Of a stretch of 64,000 nt of DNA, positions 31,641 through 42,807 are shown one piece after another. Source of the stretch: Metarhizium brunneum. Taxonomy: Eukaryota > Ascomycota > Sordariomycetes > Hypocreales > Clavicipitaceae. Numbering within the stretch: position 1 is the first letter of the stretch; each line of letters begins with the position of its first letter. Made by a program: the position numbers and the translations under genes. The notes under the pieces are model-generated. The model was given only the letters and a program-made list of their open reading frames with translations. It was not told where the DNA came from and did not search any database. The stretch is from contig NC_089426.1 in NCBI RefSeq assembly GCF_013426205.1, forward strand, positions 1,426,001 through 1,490,000. The letters are read 5' to 3'.

Positions 31641-33393
31641 GGCAGGTAATGCTGAACTCGGTGACAGGATATAGAAGGGTACAATATCACTGGCGTTGAT
31701 AGATTGAAATTCTATGCATTTTTTGGGCACCGCGCCGCGCTTTATATGCGTGTGTAGAGCGGATATGGCCAGCGTCCCTGTCGGCCTTCTCGTGGTAACT
31801 AGCTAGGTAGTAATAGGGGCGAATATGGAAGAGAAGCCGGCCGAGGCTTAGAACGATTACGAGATGGACGCAATCCAATTCTCTTGATGGAATCTCCAGT
31901 AGGACTGCACAGCCCAGGTTTCAGCCGCAATGCTTAAGTGCCGATTTCCCGGCCGCTCCAACCGTGGTGGCTTGACGATTTGTGGTGGATTCTACAACAA
32001 ACAAAAGACTCATACAGCCATGTAAGGCGCCTTGTTATTGAGAGCGACTTGGGCTAGCGCTAGTAAGCCTCTTGATAAATTGGTGCCGATTTTCAGCTCC
32101 CATGATTCTGAGAGGTTGCTTCGGTTCTTTTCTCAGCAGGGTTCCCATGGTATAGCCTAAATACCCCAGATCTTGAGGCTTAAACAAGACATTTCGAGTG
32201 GATGAAAGCTAGCCACGCAAATGGCGCTAACAGGATCTCCTCGTAGCCAGAATGGATCGTCTCTCTTTCGGCAATCACCAAACTTGAGCTAAATCTCAAC
32301 TCGCATCATATGCGGAGCCGATCGATCTGTCCTGCTCCCTATATTCGCAACAAGAGTGCTCGGGGCTAGGCTCATATAATGTGGGGGTAAGTGGCCATGA
32401 TTGGGAGACTTGGTCTTGCATTGTCACTCCAGAAGTCGCAAAATGCCGTTGATTCTCCCATCATGAACTTGCCCGCACGATCCCGAACTTGGCGTTTATA
32501 AAGGGAGCCTCGTCATGCCGGAGCAAAGAAAGAGTTGGGTTTAGCTCAGGAGTATGCACAACAAGACAGAAACGACCAAAGTGCAGCGATGTGTGCGGGG
32601 CGGCCTAAGGAAAAGAATTTATATATGGGAGTGCCCATGGCTCAAAGTTGGTTTCAAGTCTGGACTATTTCTCCAAGTGACCAAGGTATCTTGATATCTA
32701 CACCGTAGTTGAACAAGCCACTGGTCTCTCCCGCTGGGCCATGGCGAAAGGGGAGAAAAATAGAACCACGCACTTCAAGGCCTCACATAGAGGATTGGTT
32801 ACGGCTCAGAAAGGTAGTGAATGGCAAGAGATTTGGAGCACGTGCTTCATTTTCCTTTGCCAACATTTGACTAGTCAAAAGTACAACTTTCCGGAAGTTA
32901 CTTTGAGATACTGCACGCAAGGATGGAATGTCGAGGCCGCTGGTGAGCGATACCGCCTCTATTTAGGCATGAGGTTAGTTGCGGTCGAAAATGGTTCAAA
33001 GAATAAAAGCATAAAACCACGTTGCTGCTACATATCGCCTCTGCTCGTCCCCGAATGTAGTTGCCTCGTGCTCTTATGGAATCCACTTGATTAACGGACT
33101 ATATAATTATTAGTCTTTGTTGATGGAACAAGCCCTGAACCCACCGGCTGATATCGAGCAACACGGCATAAATTTGTCGACTCTTCTAGCCGTGGCAAGT
33201 ACCACAAGAAGTTTGGCATTACTCCAACTCAGCTACACATTCTCGAATGAGCTTTCTCGCGTTCCCCAAGTCTCAGCCACACAAACGCATCTAGCATTAA
33301 TTTCGATCGACGCTGGCTGTTCCCAATTTCCTGGAAATTCTACAATCCTCCATCCCCTCCTATCCATAACATGCTCCAGCCATCGCACTTCTC
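31641..33393. other. Gene-free stretch, 1.75 kb
   Basis: No supportable gene. The first few hundred bases should be the cipC promoter. A TATAAAGGG word occurs near 32499 on the plus strand without a coding sequence after it. Confidence 0.45.
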
Positions 33394-33990
33394 TCAAAGC
33401 TCCTCGCCAAGAAGCCCAGGCCGTGGAAAGTTGACAGTAGCCTTGAGGCAGGAAATGTTCTCGTCATCGTCCGTGTACGCATCAGCGAGAACATTGTACG
33501 TCCCCTTGTAGCACGTTAGCATCGCATATCAAGCCAGTACCGAGAGTATTGCATACCGGAGGAATCACAGAGGGCATGTCGATGCTCTTCGTGATGACCA
33601 TTTTGCCAGGCTCAAGAGGGCAGTTGAGGTCGACGTTCTGCGTCTGCTCGCAAAAGTCCACTGTAGTGGAGAGGAGTTGGATCAGACCATATTTCACGAC
33701 AACCTTGGCGTAGGCGCCGTCGGCGATGTTCTTCTTGACGACCCCCTCGAAGGTGACGATTAGAGGCTTTCCCCTATGCCCGAGTAAGCAATGCATCAGG
33801 AATCAAGGTGGACATGTGCGTACGGTTTAGGAGGATTAGGAGAAATGTCAACTTTGTCAATTTGTACGGCGTCGTGGTCGCGATTAGAGTTGCAAAACTC
33901 CAAGGGGGATTCCCCTGGAACTTTGAGACTGTCCGCTGCTACCACGGTCAGGCAGGTCGCCAGCCAGGCCATGGCAGAAAGAGGCTTCAT
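33394..33990 (-). CDS. NPC2: Phosphatidylglycerol/phosphatidylinositol transfer protein, NPC2/ML domain
   Basis: Three exons: 33990-33824, 33773-33557, 33504-33394, with introns of 50 and 52 bp, giving 164 residues. A signal peptide (MKPLSAMAWLATCLTVVAAD) precedes an MD-2-related lipid-recognition domain: SPLEFCNSNRD, VDISPNPPKPGKPLIVTFEG, VKYGLIQLL, FCEQTQNVDLNCPLEPG, and a final ENISCLKATVNF strand. The Cys pattern fits the disulphides of NPC2-type proteins. In fungi these are vacuolar or secretory-pathway sterol/phospholipid carriers. Exon joins are exact (KP|GKPLIV and IPP|GTYNV). Confidence 0.92.
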
Positions 33991-35467
33991 CTCGATAGGG
34001 CGTAGGTCGGGAGTTTGAGGTCAGATACGGAATGGCCACGGTCTTGATATGGTGGACTTGAAGGCTAAGAGGGAAGAGGAGTGTAAGGAATAAAAGGAAT
34101 TGAAAATCGGGTGGCCACGATTGAAAGGGGGAGAAAAAACATACGTCTACAATACTTGGTACCCCCAGCCTCCCACTCTCTCAGCCATGGGTACAACTCG
34201 GCAGGCGAAATAACCGTATTACTCCGTAGATACTGAGGTCTTAGACGTGTCTCACTACTCCGTAGAGGAGCTCAAAAGACGGCCTACGTGGATCATGGCG
34301 TAGCTGAACTGGCTGCAGCTGGTGTTACACCGCATCAGGCACAAGCATGGTCTGGCTGAAAAGCCGCGCCATACTCTATGGATCTTCTGCATTGTCTCCT
34401 ACAACCTAGGCAAGAAGTCAGAAAGGGAAACAGAAAAGACTACATTTAATCGCAAATCCTAGCAATTGTACGGAGTACTACTATGGCTCGTCCTGGCGTT
34501 GTGCAACTCGCGCCGCTCTGCCAGCGCCACGTCAAGGGCTGGTGAGACATACATGTACTAGGCCAAATTGCAAACCTGGCCCGGAAGTACACCAGACGTG
34601 CGATACGGTTGGTGGCTGTCTTCCACCGCCTAATAAGAAGCATGGAGTGCGTAAATGAGTACGCCTACTCCGTATCATGTGTTTATATATCCACATAGCC
34701 GCAGCATGTTGAAGCTACCTTATTTCTAGTGTTTTTATGCGTCAACCATAAAGACAAGCATGTTCTAAAACCCCTTTTGCAGTTTCTTCATTCTTCTCTC
34801 TACTCATCTAGAGTACAATTGCCGTTAAACAAGTATACACCATAGTACGGTACATTATGATCTTGCGTAGTAAATCCCGGCATCTGGTCTAGTCAACTAC
34901 TCGTTGTCGTCTACTGCAGGAGTACCGGGTCCCAGCATGTCTCGTTGACACATAGTTGCTGCCAATTCAGTGCCGATTATCATGCTCCATGAAGAGATGC
35001 TATTGACTTTGAACTGAACAAGTGTAACATAATTACAGACTCTTATATAACCGTTTAGTTTGTAGCGATTTATTTCATCGCTAAAAGACTTGCTCTTTCT
35101 GATTGTTGGTCAGTTTAGGCAACCGGGGTGAAGCGTAAAGACTTATTAGACGATGCGTCGACAATCCAACATCTGAGTTGCTTCATTACTATGCTTTTTA
35201 TTTGCCTCATGTCCCTTCACAGCTAGGAGCGATCTGCAACCACTCTATTTACACGTGCCTCCAATGGCGCAATCCTTGCACACCCATCACGCGAGATATG
35301 TCGCAATGCGCACCGCAACCTTCTCCAAGCCAGCCAATCACGCCCATGTAATCTGCAGGCTCGCTTTCAAGTATAAAAGGAAGGGAGACATGTTTGCAAA
35401 AAAACTAAATCCATAGAGTATCTTACCATTGCCATTGGACTGCCTTTTATCTGGTCAAGCAACAAAC
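33991..35467. other. Intergenic 1.5 kb with four TACGGAGTA-type words
   Basis: A divergent promoter region between the NPC2-like gene and the flavoprotein gene; no gene inside. The 9-mer TACTCCGTA/TACGGAGTA occurs at 34220-34228, 34256-34264, 34469-34477 and 34666-34674, the densest group in the window. Confidence 0.6.
35372..35380 (+). promoter_or_regulatory. TATA box of the DszC-like gene
   Basis: TATAAAAGG lies 88-96 bp before the start codon at 35468, an ordinary distance for a fungal TATA element with a short 5' UTR. Confidence 0.5.
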
Positions 35468-36965
35468 ATGTCGGCCCAGCTTACATCCAACGCCGCCGCC
35501 AGGATCGCAACAGACCCTACCGTCTATGATGAGTATCGCTCGACGTGGGCAGAGCAACCAAAAAACGACGGTGAATGGATCCAAAGAGCCAAGGACGTCG
35601 CAGTTGTACTGGCAGCAGACGCCGTGCAACGCGACCGTGAGAACAAGTCGCCACGCGCAGAGATTGCTTTATTAAAACACTCCGGCCTTCTCAAGGTCTT
35701 GGGGTCGCAGCGATATGGTGGCGGAGAGCAGCCTTGGTCCGTTGGAAACCAGGTTATCCGCGAGGTAGCCCGCGGAGATGGGTAGGAACCATCTTCTTTC
35801 ATCTTTGTCAGAGAACCAAGCATCCTAACATACTCGGGACAGATCTATTGGAATGCTCCTGGGCTACCATCTACTGTGGTCGACAATTGCTCGAGTTGTC
35901 GGGTCGCCAGCTCAGGCTGAACGGTTTGAAGAGCTCATCATTGCCAACAATTACTTCGTGGGAGGCGCCGTCAACCCGCGTGACAATGACCTCACCATCA
36001 CGAGGGATGGCGACGAGCTTGTTTTCGAGGGCTTCAAGTTTTTCAACACGGGCGGCGTCGTGTCCGACTTGACTGTCCTTGAGGGATCTTATGAAGGCAC
36101 TTCTGACCACATCTTTACGGTTGTCAAGACAGACCAGCCTGCTATTGTGTTTTCTCACGATTGGGATAATATCGGGCTGCGACTAACAGAATCCGGAAGT
36201 GTCAGGATTAACAAGGTCAGGGTGCCCTGGTCCGACGCTCTGGGGTGGGATCCCGTGGCGAAGAGGCCGAACGCTTCTGATCTCGGCGTACCGTTTGCGA
36301 CTCTGCTTCTACCGACGTAAGTGGGAATCGAAGAGAATGGGTTTTGCCACATGCATTTCTGGGCAGACGACTTACATTACAAACAGTATTCAGCTTGTTT
36401 TCAGCAACCTCTACCTTGGAATCGCTTGGGGAGCCCTGGATACCGCCACGGCTTACACAAAAAAGTCTACCAGAGCCTGGCCCTTTGGCGGTGATGTAAG
36501 AAGCAATACTTTCCCTCTTTTTCTCTTTTTATCAAACTAACAATGTTCGAAAAGGTCAAGGAAAATGCATCAGACGAATTTTACATATTGTCAACTTACG
36601 GCAACTTTCTCGCACATTTACGGGCGGCAACCGCTCTTGCTGACCGTGCTGGACATGAGCTTACAAGAGTGTACGGCAAAGCCAGCAACCTGAGCGACAA
36701 GAATGTCGTCTCAGCCGAAGACCGGGGTGAAGTAGCCGAATGGGTTGCCAGCATCAAGGTGGTTGCAACCGACGTTGGCTTGCGAGTTACGTCGGGCGTC
36801 TTTGAGGCGACGGGTGCCAAAGCAACCGCAAGCAAAGTCGGTTTGGACCGGTTTTGGAGGGATATCAGAACACATACACTTCATGACCCGGTGGCATATA
36901 AGAACAGGGAGCTTGGCCGTTACCATCTTGTAGGTGAACACCCGACTCCTACTTGGTATACTTGA
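35468..36965 (+). CDS. Acyl-CoA dehydrogenase-fold flavin monooxygenase, DszC/SfnB-like
   Basis: Four exons: 35468-35781, 35843-36316, 36387-36495, 36555-36965 (introns of 61, 70 and 59 bp), giving 435 residues. The order of blocks is that of the acyl-CoA dehydrogenase fold: N-terminal helices with LLKHSGLLKVLGSQRYGGG, then GDGSIGMLLGYHLLWS, a beta domain with FEGFKFFNTGGVVSD and VRINKVRVPWSDALGWDP, and a C-terminal helical domain with LYLGIAWGALDTATAY and GLDRFWRDIRTHTLHDPVAYKNRELG. The final R-x-x-R-T-x-T-x-H-D segment is typical of DszC/SfnB/XiaF-like FMNH2-dependent monooxygenases rather than true dehydrogenases, which carry a catalytic Glu. The substrate is unknown; fungal homologues may oxidise sulfur or aromatic compounds. 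Confidence 0.85.
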
Positions 36966-38459
36966 TGGGTGATTGTAACAGGAGCTTCTCCGCATGATGA
37001 AGATGGTTATGGTTTGCCTTGGGGGGGCCTGTGATATTTATTATTTAATTAGTAGTTGGTTTGGTGATGATTAGTAAATACCTGACGGTGTATGCTTGCT
37101 TTTGGCTTTGCTTACATATAAGTCCTAGAAGAATATAATATTGAACAGAGCAGACCTAGAACGCGCCAAGCACATGAATGGACTGATAATATTTATAGCA
37201 TAGCCTGAAAATTGTCTCCTTAAAAACACAAAGAAAGTAATAGTTAAAAAATCTGACTCTTTCTAATCAGGCGTATCGCCACATTAGTTTATCTCCTCTA
37301 TACCCAATTTCCACACGTTCAAGTCCCGTTCCCTAAACGTGCCAAAGTAAGCGCCGAGTCTTGAAACACTTTCCAAAAGGACCCCATGCCATCTAACGAC
37401 AAGTCTTGGGCTTCGCAGTTCGCATGGGCTCTGCGGTGCGGGTAGGCTTTGCAGTGCGGACATGCTTCTTAACCCAAAAGAATCCAACAGCGGCAGAAAT
37501 AACGGCATCTGGAGAAAGCCTGAGTATTCTGCTACTCAACTTATTATCTACGCCACTCGCATGATGGCGCGGGGGCGAAGGCTTTGGGGTGGTATAGCAA
37601 TCAGCAGGTTGACTTGGCCTTCTTCTTGGTCGGCTCTTGGACAAGTTGACCCGACTTGACGGCTTTGGAGGATGAGACAGTTCTTCAGTGTCTCTAGAAG
37701 AGCTTCCAATGCTTGCGGAACTACCGAGACGCCGTGCTGGTCGAATATGGAGGTGGATCACGAGGGTCGCGTGACGAACTTGAGGGTTCCATCTTCCTGT
37801 GAAGGCGTAAAGGGCTATTCCCAAGAGGCGTGCAATTCGATATTGTAGCATCATCTATAGACTCAACGGTAGTTTTAACTACGACCCGTGACCTGGCATC
37901 TTCGCAGAACGCCCACTAACTGACTTTGTTGGCTGGCTGAGGAAAGACAGAGCCGCAGCCTTCCGACTTGGTCTGTGACTACGGAGTAAACAACGTGTTG
38001 CCGTATGGCATGGCGTGGTCCACGGATGTAAAACCGGTTCAGCCTGCCGCTATGTTTGATGGGTTAACACCTCCGGTGTGTTGACCATTCGTACGCCATG
38101 CACGTACATCGCAGTCCAGGCTGTCTCAGTCGAGGCTAAGCCTGCGGGCGGCATTTGATGCAGCCAGCTCTTGGCACAGTCCTGCTTGCATTGGATGTTG
38201 GGTCGCCATGTGCGTAGGGTTCTTGTACGACAATATGTGCCAGGCTGCTGGACGTGGTGATCAATCATCCCAATGTCACCCACGGCTACCAATGATGTGA
38301 TCAAGGCTTTCCGCCCTCATAGTCGTCAAAATGACTAGACTGACCGTCCCCAAGCCCTTTGACTACTTGATCTCCGCGTGTCTTTCAGCCGTCTCATGGT
38401 TGTTTCAACCACTGGAACTGCTTCCGTGTCCATGATTGAGGCTGCCAGTGAGTGTGAAT
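36966..38459. other. Gene-free stretch, 1.5 kb
   Basis: A minus-strand open frame of 153 codons (37854-37393) has an ATG, one hydrophobic segment and a Lys-Pro-x-Arg-Thr-Ala repeat at its end, but no family resemblance; I do not call it. One TACGGAGTA word lies at 37980-37988. Confidence 0.4.
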
Positions 38460-39998
38460 ATGGGAACTCTCAAGGTTCCCAGAGGTATTTGCAAAGGGAG
38501 AATCAAGACTGGGAGACGATGTAGGAGACGCCTCCGTGCGCCAAAATCACACTGCCCTCATCACAAATATCCGCCCAAGAAGCCACGGAAACTCCTGCAA
38601 ACCGGTGCCGCGGTGCCAAATGACGGCAATGCATCTCCAACGTCAAGCGCAGAAGTCTCCAACATCCCATCAACTCGACTTGGTCGTGCTGCCGAAGATT
38701 TCAATAGTGATGAGAACATGTCAGGAACATCAACACAAGACGCCGACGATGTCTGTGATGACACCCCAGGCCGTGATGCTGGTGCAATCAACATTGCGAA
38801 AGACTGTGGGAATACGGTGAATACGAACTGTGGAAATAAGATACACCACAACTATGGAGATACCACCACTTACAATACCACCAACATACTGCAAGCCAAG
38901 GTACTTTGCTCCCACGACCACCATGTCGAGATCGAGACTAACACAATCTCTTCACCCCGTCCTAGCCACCCGAGACTTCTGCCGAGTACCGAACCTACAT
39001 CAATAACTTTGTAACAAACAACTTCCCTGGATTCCCCGACCTGGACGTATCCATCGACAGTCTCGTCAACGCGGCAGTAGCAAAAGTGAAGTGTATTTCA
39101 GAAGAGTTCCACTTGGCCCCTGAGCGAGCCCCAGGCATTGTCAAGCTTGCTGTGTATGATTTTGTGATTCTATGTGGTGAGATATGCGCCCATCTCCTTC
39201 AAAACTGTAAAAGAAGATGCTCAAACATGTTCTAGATGATAGCTTGTCCATGAGGAAGCATAAGAAGACACTCAAAGGCACTCTGATACGCCTCGCCAAG
39301 ATCGCCTCTCTTCTTACACCACTGGGAATATCACTCCGATTCCTCAACCACGCGGGCGAAGACACCAACAGCCTCGATGGACTACTAACTATTCACGAAA
39401 TTGAGCAACAGTTTTCAAAGGCCTGGTTCATTGGGTTTTCGCGTCTAGGCACAGCTCTCAATAAAAAAGTCGTGCAGCCTTTGATCCTTCGCAAGGCCGA
39501 GGCCCATACACTCCGAAGGCCCGTGATTACAATGGTTATTACAGACGGACAGGTATGAGCCCCTTGTTCAGACTCATCGCTCTCTGGATTCATACTGAGT
39601 GTTGGTGGCATTGTAGCCTTCTGGCGAAGACTCGGACACCTTCAAAAACTGCATCAGGACGTGCAAACACTCCCCGGCCCTCCAGGCATATGGCCCCGGG
39701 GCCGCCGTATTTCTCGTTACACAAATTGGAAACAGTAGCAAGGCCAACCAATTCCTGCGAGGTCTCGAGGACGATGAAACGATAAAGGACTTTGTATGCT
39801 GTTCGAAAGAGGCTCTCGATCGACAAGAGGAGTTGTGTCGTCGACGGGGGAACGATGCGCTCTACACGGGATGGGTGAGAATCTCCCAATTGGCCCTCTC
39901 TTGTTAGTTTCATTTCCTGGGCCACATACTGATCCTTTTGACTTGGACAACAGTTGATTGAGCTTTTTCTGACTGCGTTGGATTGCCGAACTGGTTGA
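38460..39998 (+). CDS. vWA-domain protein with N-terminal Cys/His motif and NCGN repeats
   Basis: Five exons: 38460-38900, 38966-39176, 39236-39552, 39617-39874, 39954-39998 (introns 65, 59, 64, 79 bp), giving 423 residues. The N-terminus is very basic with C11, C21, H31/C32 and H35 (GICKGRIKTGRRC...SHCPHH), resembling a small zinc-binding motif of the CxGxTxxGxxC...CxxH type. Residues 115-138 are three 8-residue repeats (DCGNTVNT, NCGNKIHH, NYGDTTTY). The rest is a vWA domain with a full MIDAS: DDSLS at 218-222, the Thr in RLGT, and ITDG. It resembles fungal vWA proteins of unknown function; the family usually ends LIxLFLxAL as here. The octapeptide block recurs in the gene at 40514. Confidence 0.85.
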
Positions 39999-40513
39999 TG
40001 TATATCGACTGCTTGGGCTACCCTGCCGTTGCCGTTGCCGTTGCCGTTTCTTTCCTTTTCTTCTTTGATTTTGCAAACGCGGCGGGATGGGTCTTGGAAT
40101 TGTCTCTGGTATTGTCAAATCTTTCGTCTCGGGGGGCGACATTCAGACTTGTTCGTTTGAGGTTTTCAGCTACGTGTATTTTCTTTTGTAGTCGCTACAA
40201 ATACTACTGATTGTGACAATGCATCTTTCATCATCAGCGTATATAGTGAGCCGTTTCGTCTACTTCTTTGCGGGGGGGCGAAATCCAGTGTCAATTTCAT
40301 TTATACCAAGTCTATACGTTGTGCTATATATGAGGATCCGTATGCTGTTCAAAACGCAACCCGTCCAGACGTTCAAACTCTCACGAGACACTCTGAGCAG
40401 GCAATCAACTCATGCAAGATCTACTTCTGCCTCCGCTCTATAGTTAGCCTGCCATGTTCAGCGGCACGAACCAACCAAAGGTGAGGCTGTAGAGCGCTTA
40501 CCCACGTACCAGT
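39999..40513. other. Convergent 3' region with GCCGTT repeat
   Basis: Between the stops of the two genes that share the NCGN repeat. It holds four perfect GCCGTT copies (40025-40048). No gene. Confidence 0.6.
40025..40048. repeat. (GCCGTT)4 hexanucleotide repeat
   Basis: Four perfect tandem copies lie just downstream of the vWA-protein stop codon. Confidence 0.9.
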
Positions 40514-40909
40514 TTAGCCACGGCCGCCAATGGTGATGTTTCCACCTCCGGCTGATGCTTGGCCTGAAGTGGCATTGGATTTGCCATTGGCCGAGACATT
40601 TCCAGTCGTGGCAGTTCCGCCGCTGGAAATGTTTCCAGTCTTGATGAATGTGGTTCCTCTTTGGTCGTAGGCATTCATGCCTCGCTGGTCGTAGCTTGTA
40701 GTGTCGCCATAATTTACATTGTATGTGTTGCCGCAGTTGTCCGAGGCTGTATTTCCGCAATTTTCCCACGTGTTCATGTTGCCATGGTTATTCTTCTGGC
40801 CCCAGCTCTTCGTCGTTGCTCCGCTCCAAGGGGTCCAGTTTCTCTTGTTGTCTTGGTTGGGGTTGCCAGATTTTCCATGGCTGTTCCAACTACGTTGCGG
40901 CTGAGACAT
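40514..40909 (-). CDS. Small Q/N/G-rich repeat protein, prion-like composition
   Basis: A single-exon gene for 131 residues, from ATG 40909. No known family. Three zones are visible. Zone 1 (about 1-48) is rich in Asn, Gln, Trp, Lys and Gly, prion-like in composition. Zone 2 has octapeptides NCGNTASD, NCGNTYNV, NYGDTTSY, followed by YDQRGMNA and YDQRGTTF. The first three match residues 115-138 of the vWA protein encoded tail to tail with this gene. Zone 3 (about 88-131) is a Gly/Thr/Ala/Asn module (GNISSGGTATTG ... SAGGGNITIGG) that matches the module of the protein at 45094. No signal peptide and no membrane segment. The shared repeats in two neighbouring genes argue for a real gene. Confidence 0.7.
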   Translation of the reverse strand: MSQPQRSWNSHGKSGNPNQDNKRNWTPWSGATTKSWGQKNNHGNMNTWENCGNTASDNCGNTYNVNYGDTTSYDQRGMNAYDQRGTTFIKTGNISSGGTATTGNVSANGKSNATSGQASAGGGNITIGGRG

Positions 40910-42189
40910 CTTGATAAGAATAGTGGGATCGAGAACCACAAGAAGCAAAAGCAAGAGAATTATGCGCAGAATGTGGAAGTGTGGCAGAGAGATGTCCGCA
41001 GCACTCTCTCGCTTTGGAGTGCGGCTTTGTGTTGATGATAACAGTGACGGCAGAATAATTCCTCTTGCGCTAGTTATAACCACACAGATCCCGGCCTCTT
41101 TGAGAATGTCTGCCTGAAACTGGTGAAGCACCTCGCGCTGGATACTCAATCGACGTCTAGGATGCGAGGAACACCACAAAGTGAATCGGATGGTTACATC
41201 ACAAGCTGGCGTGTCCGGCATGTCAATACTGAACGAGTTCGCTCAGACACCATTGTCGCGGCGATATCAAGCCTCGTATTGAAGCGCCATGCATTGTTTT
41301 ATTGGCTAGGCACTAGACTCGGCGAACAACTGTACTTGACTTGAGGCGTTGAGGACCCTAGTTAGGCGGCAACGTAGTAGCTGAACAAATTGTGTAGCAG
41401 CATCACTCGTTGCAGACGGCCTTTCGGTGACTTGGACTTGCGTTGGTCCCTACATGTAAATGCCGTAGCGGCCTGATTTTCTAGCCAAGACATGCATGAG
41501 ACCTGTACTCCGTTTTGTGAGCAACTTTGATCAGGTGGGAATTGATGCAGATGACAGGTGTTTGGCACGCAGATCAATACTACAAAGAGCAACAATCTTG
41601 CCCATCTTTGGTTGGTGTGCTCGGCAATGATTTAACAGGTCCCCTGAGTATAGAACCAGCGGCTCTGAGCATTACGACGATGTCAACAAGTGGTCAACGG
41701 GGAAGCAACCGTCATGGGTTTGACTTCACCAACCTGAACATCAAAGTAAATCAAGTACACTGACGAAATGGCTTCGAGTTGAACAATCTTGAAGCGGTTG
41801 GGGTGTGGGATTTGTGACCACGCTGCACGAAAAATACGTGTATAATGGGGGCATAGAGTAGCAGAAACCAACACATAGACGAGACTTCATCTTCTCCCTT
41901 TTAATATAGTAACAATTTTCGAAAATAGTATATTAAACAAGTACCCGAATAAAAAACTCTCGTGGCTGACACTACATTGCTGCTTTTACACTCCCTATCC
42001 TATCAAACGATGGACTGCTTTACTGAGCCACGAGATAGACCTAAAGGAACAGCCAGCACACAAAGTTCAGAAATAGCCTGAGCCAGACAGATACACGAAA
42101 GACTCCATGGCATAAAAACCCTTTGTGCCATGGCGCAATCCATCGCTCCAACATGAAGCACATCCTTTGGACATGGTGAATCTTTGATG
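40910..42189. other. Gene-free stretch, 1.3 kb
   Basis: Promoter side of the Q/N/G-rich gene and 3' flank of the cutinase-like gene. A minus-strand open frame continues upstream of the Q/N/G-rich start codon to 41221, so a longer N-terminus is possible, though the extension has no resemblance to anything. Confidence 0.4.
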
Positions 42190-42807
42190 TCAAGAGTTGA
42201 TTTGATTCCGGACAAAGTTGACAGCTTCGCCATAAGAAAGAAAAGGGTACCAAAAGTGAGTAACAGTGATGATAGATATAGGCCAATGAACCCAGTCCAG
42301 AGGCAGCCGCAAGTTGAGTGTCTTGTCGCCGACATCAGTTGGCATCTTGGATCCAATTCTGCTAGGGTCTCCAAAGAGAATAATTCCCGTGATCCTCGCA
42401 CGTGTTTCTGGCCCGAGTTGCTTGACTGCCTTGCGAATAATAGAGGCTCCTTGACTATACCCTGCGAGACATGTCAGCGAATAGAAAAGCTAAAGAACGA
42501 GGAAGATTTCCAAAATACCACAAAGAACAATCTTCTTCTCCGGGCTTTGCTTGACGGCCTTGTGCACAGCGTCTACCATTTTCTGAGCAGCGCTGTCGGA
42601 ACCTCCCTTGACGAGAGACAAGGGGATTGTCAGGCAGTTGTACCCTACGCCTTGAACGGCGACGGTGCCGGGAATGTTTCTCTTTAGCTGCCAGGAGAAC
42701 CATTTGCCCGTGATTCCGAGATTTCCCATTTCCAGGGTAGCCTTGGCATAGACTAGGACGACTGGCCTGTCCGACTTTGAGTCAATCTCGTGTCTGGAGA
42801 AGAGCAT
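42190..42807 (-). CDS. Cutinase-family serine hydrolase without signal peptide
   Basis: Two exons, 42807-42519 and 42461-42190 (57-bp intron), giving 186 residues. The join completes the nucleophile elbow CGYSQGAS (Ser99). Blocks of the cutinase alpha/beta-hydrolase fold are present: PVVLVYAKATLEMGNLGIT (oxyanion strand), VAVQGVGYNC, MVDAVHKAVKQSPEKKIVLC, ITGIILFGDPSR, and a C-terminal THFWYPFLSYGEAVNFV with the likely catalytic His. Unlike secreted cutinases it starts MLFSRHEIDSKSDRP with no signal peptide, and the usual disulphide Cys pairs are absent. It is therefore probably intracellular, or its first exon is missed. The ATG at 42807 follows an A-rich context typical of fungal starts. 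Confidence 0.72.

Noticed and set aside
37393..37854. Minus-strand frame of 153 codons with ATG and a KPxRTA repeat
   Set aside because: No homologous pattern; the repeat is a simple low-complexity tract and there is no promoter-like sequence. Kept only as a possibility.
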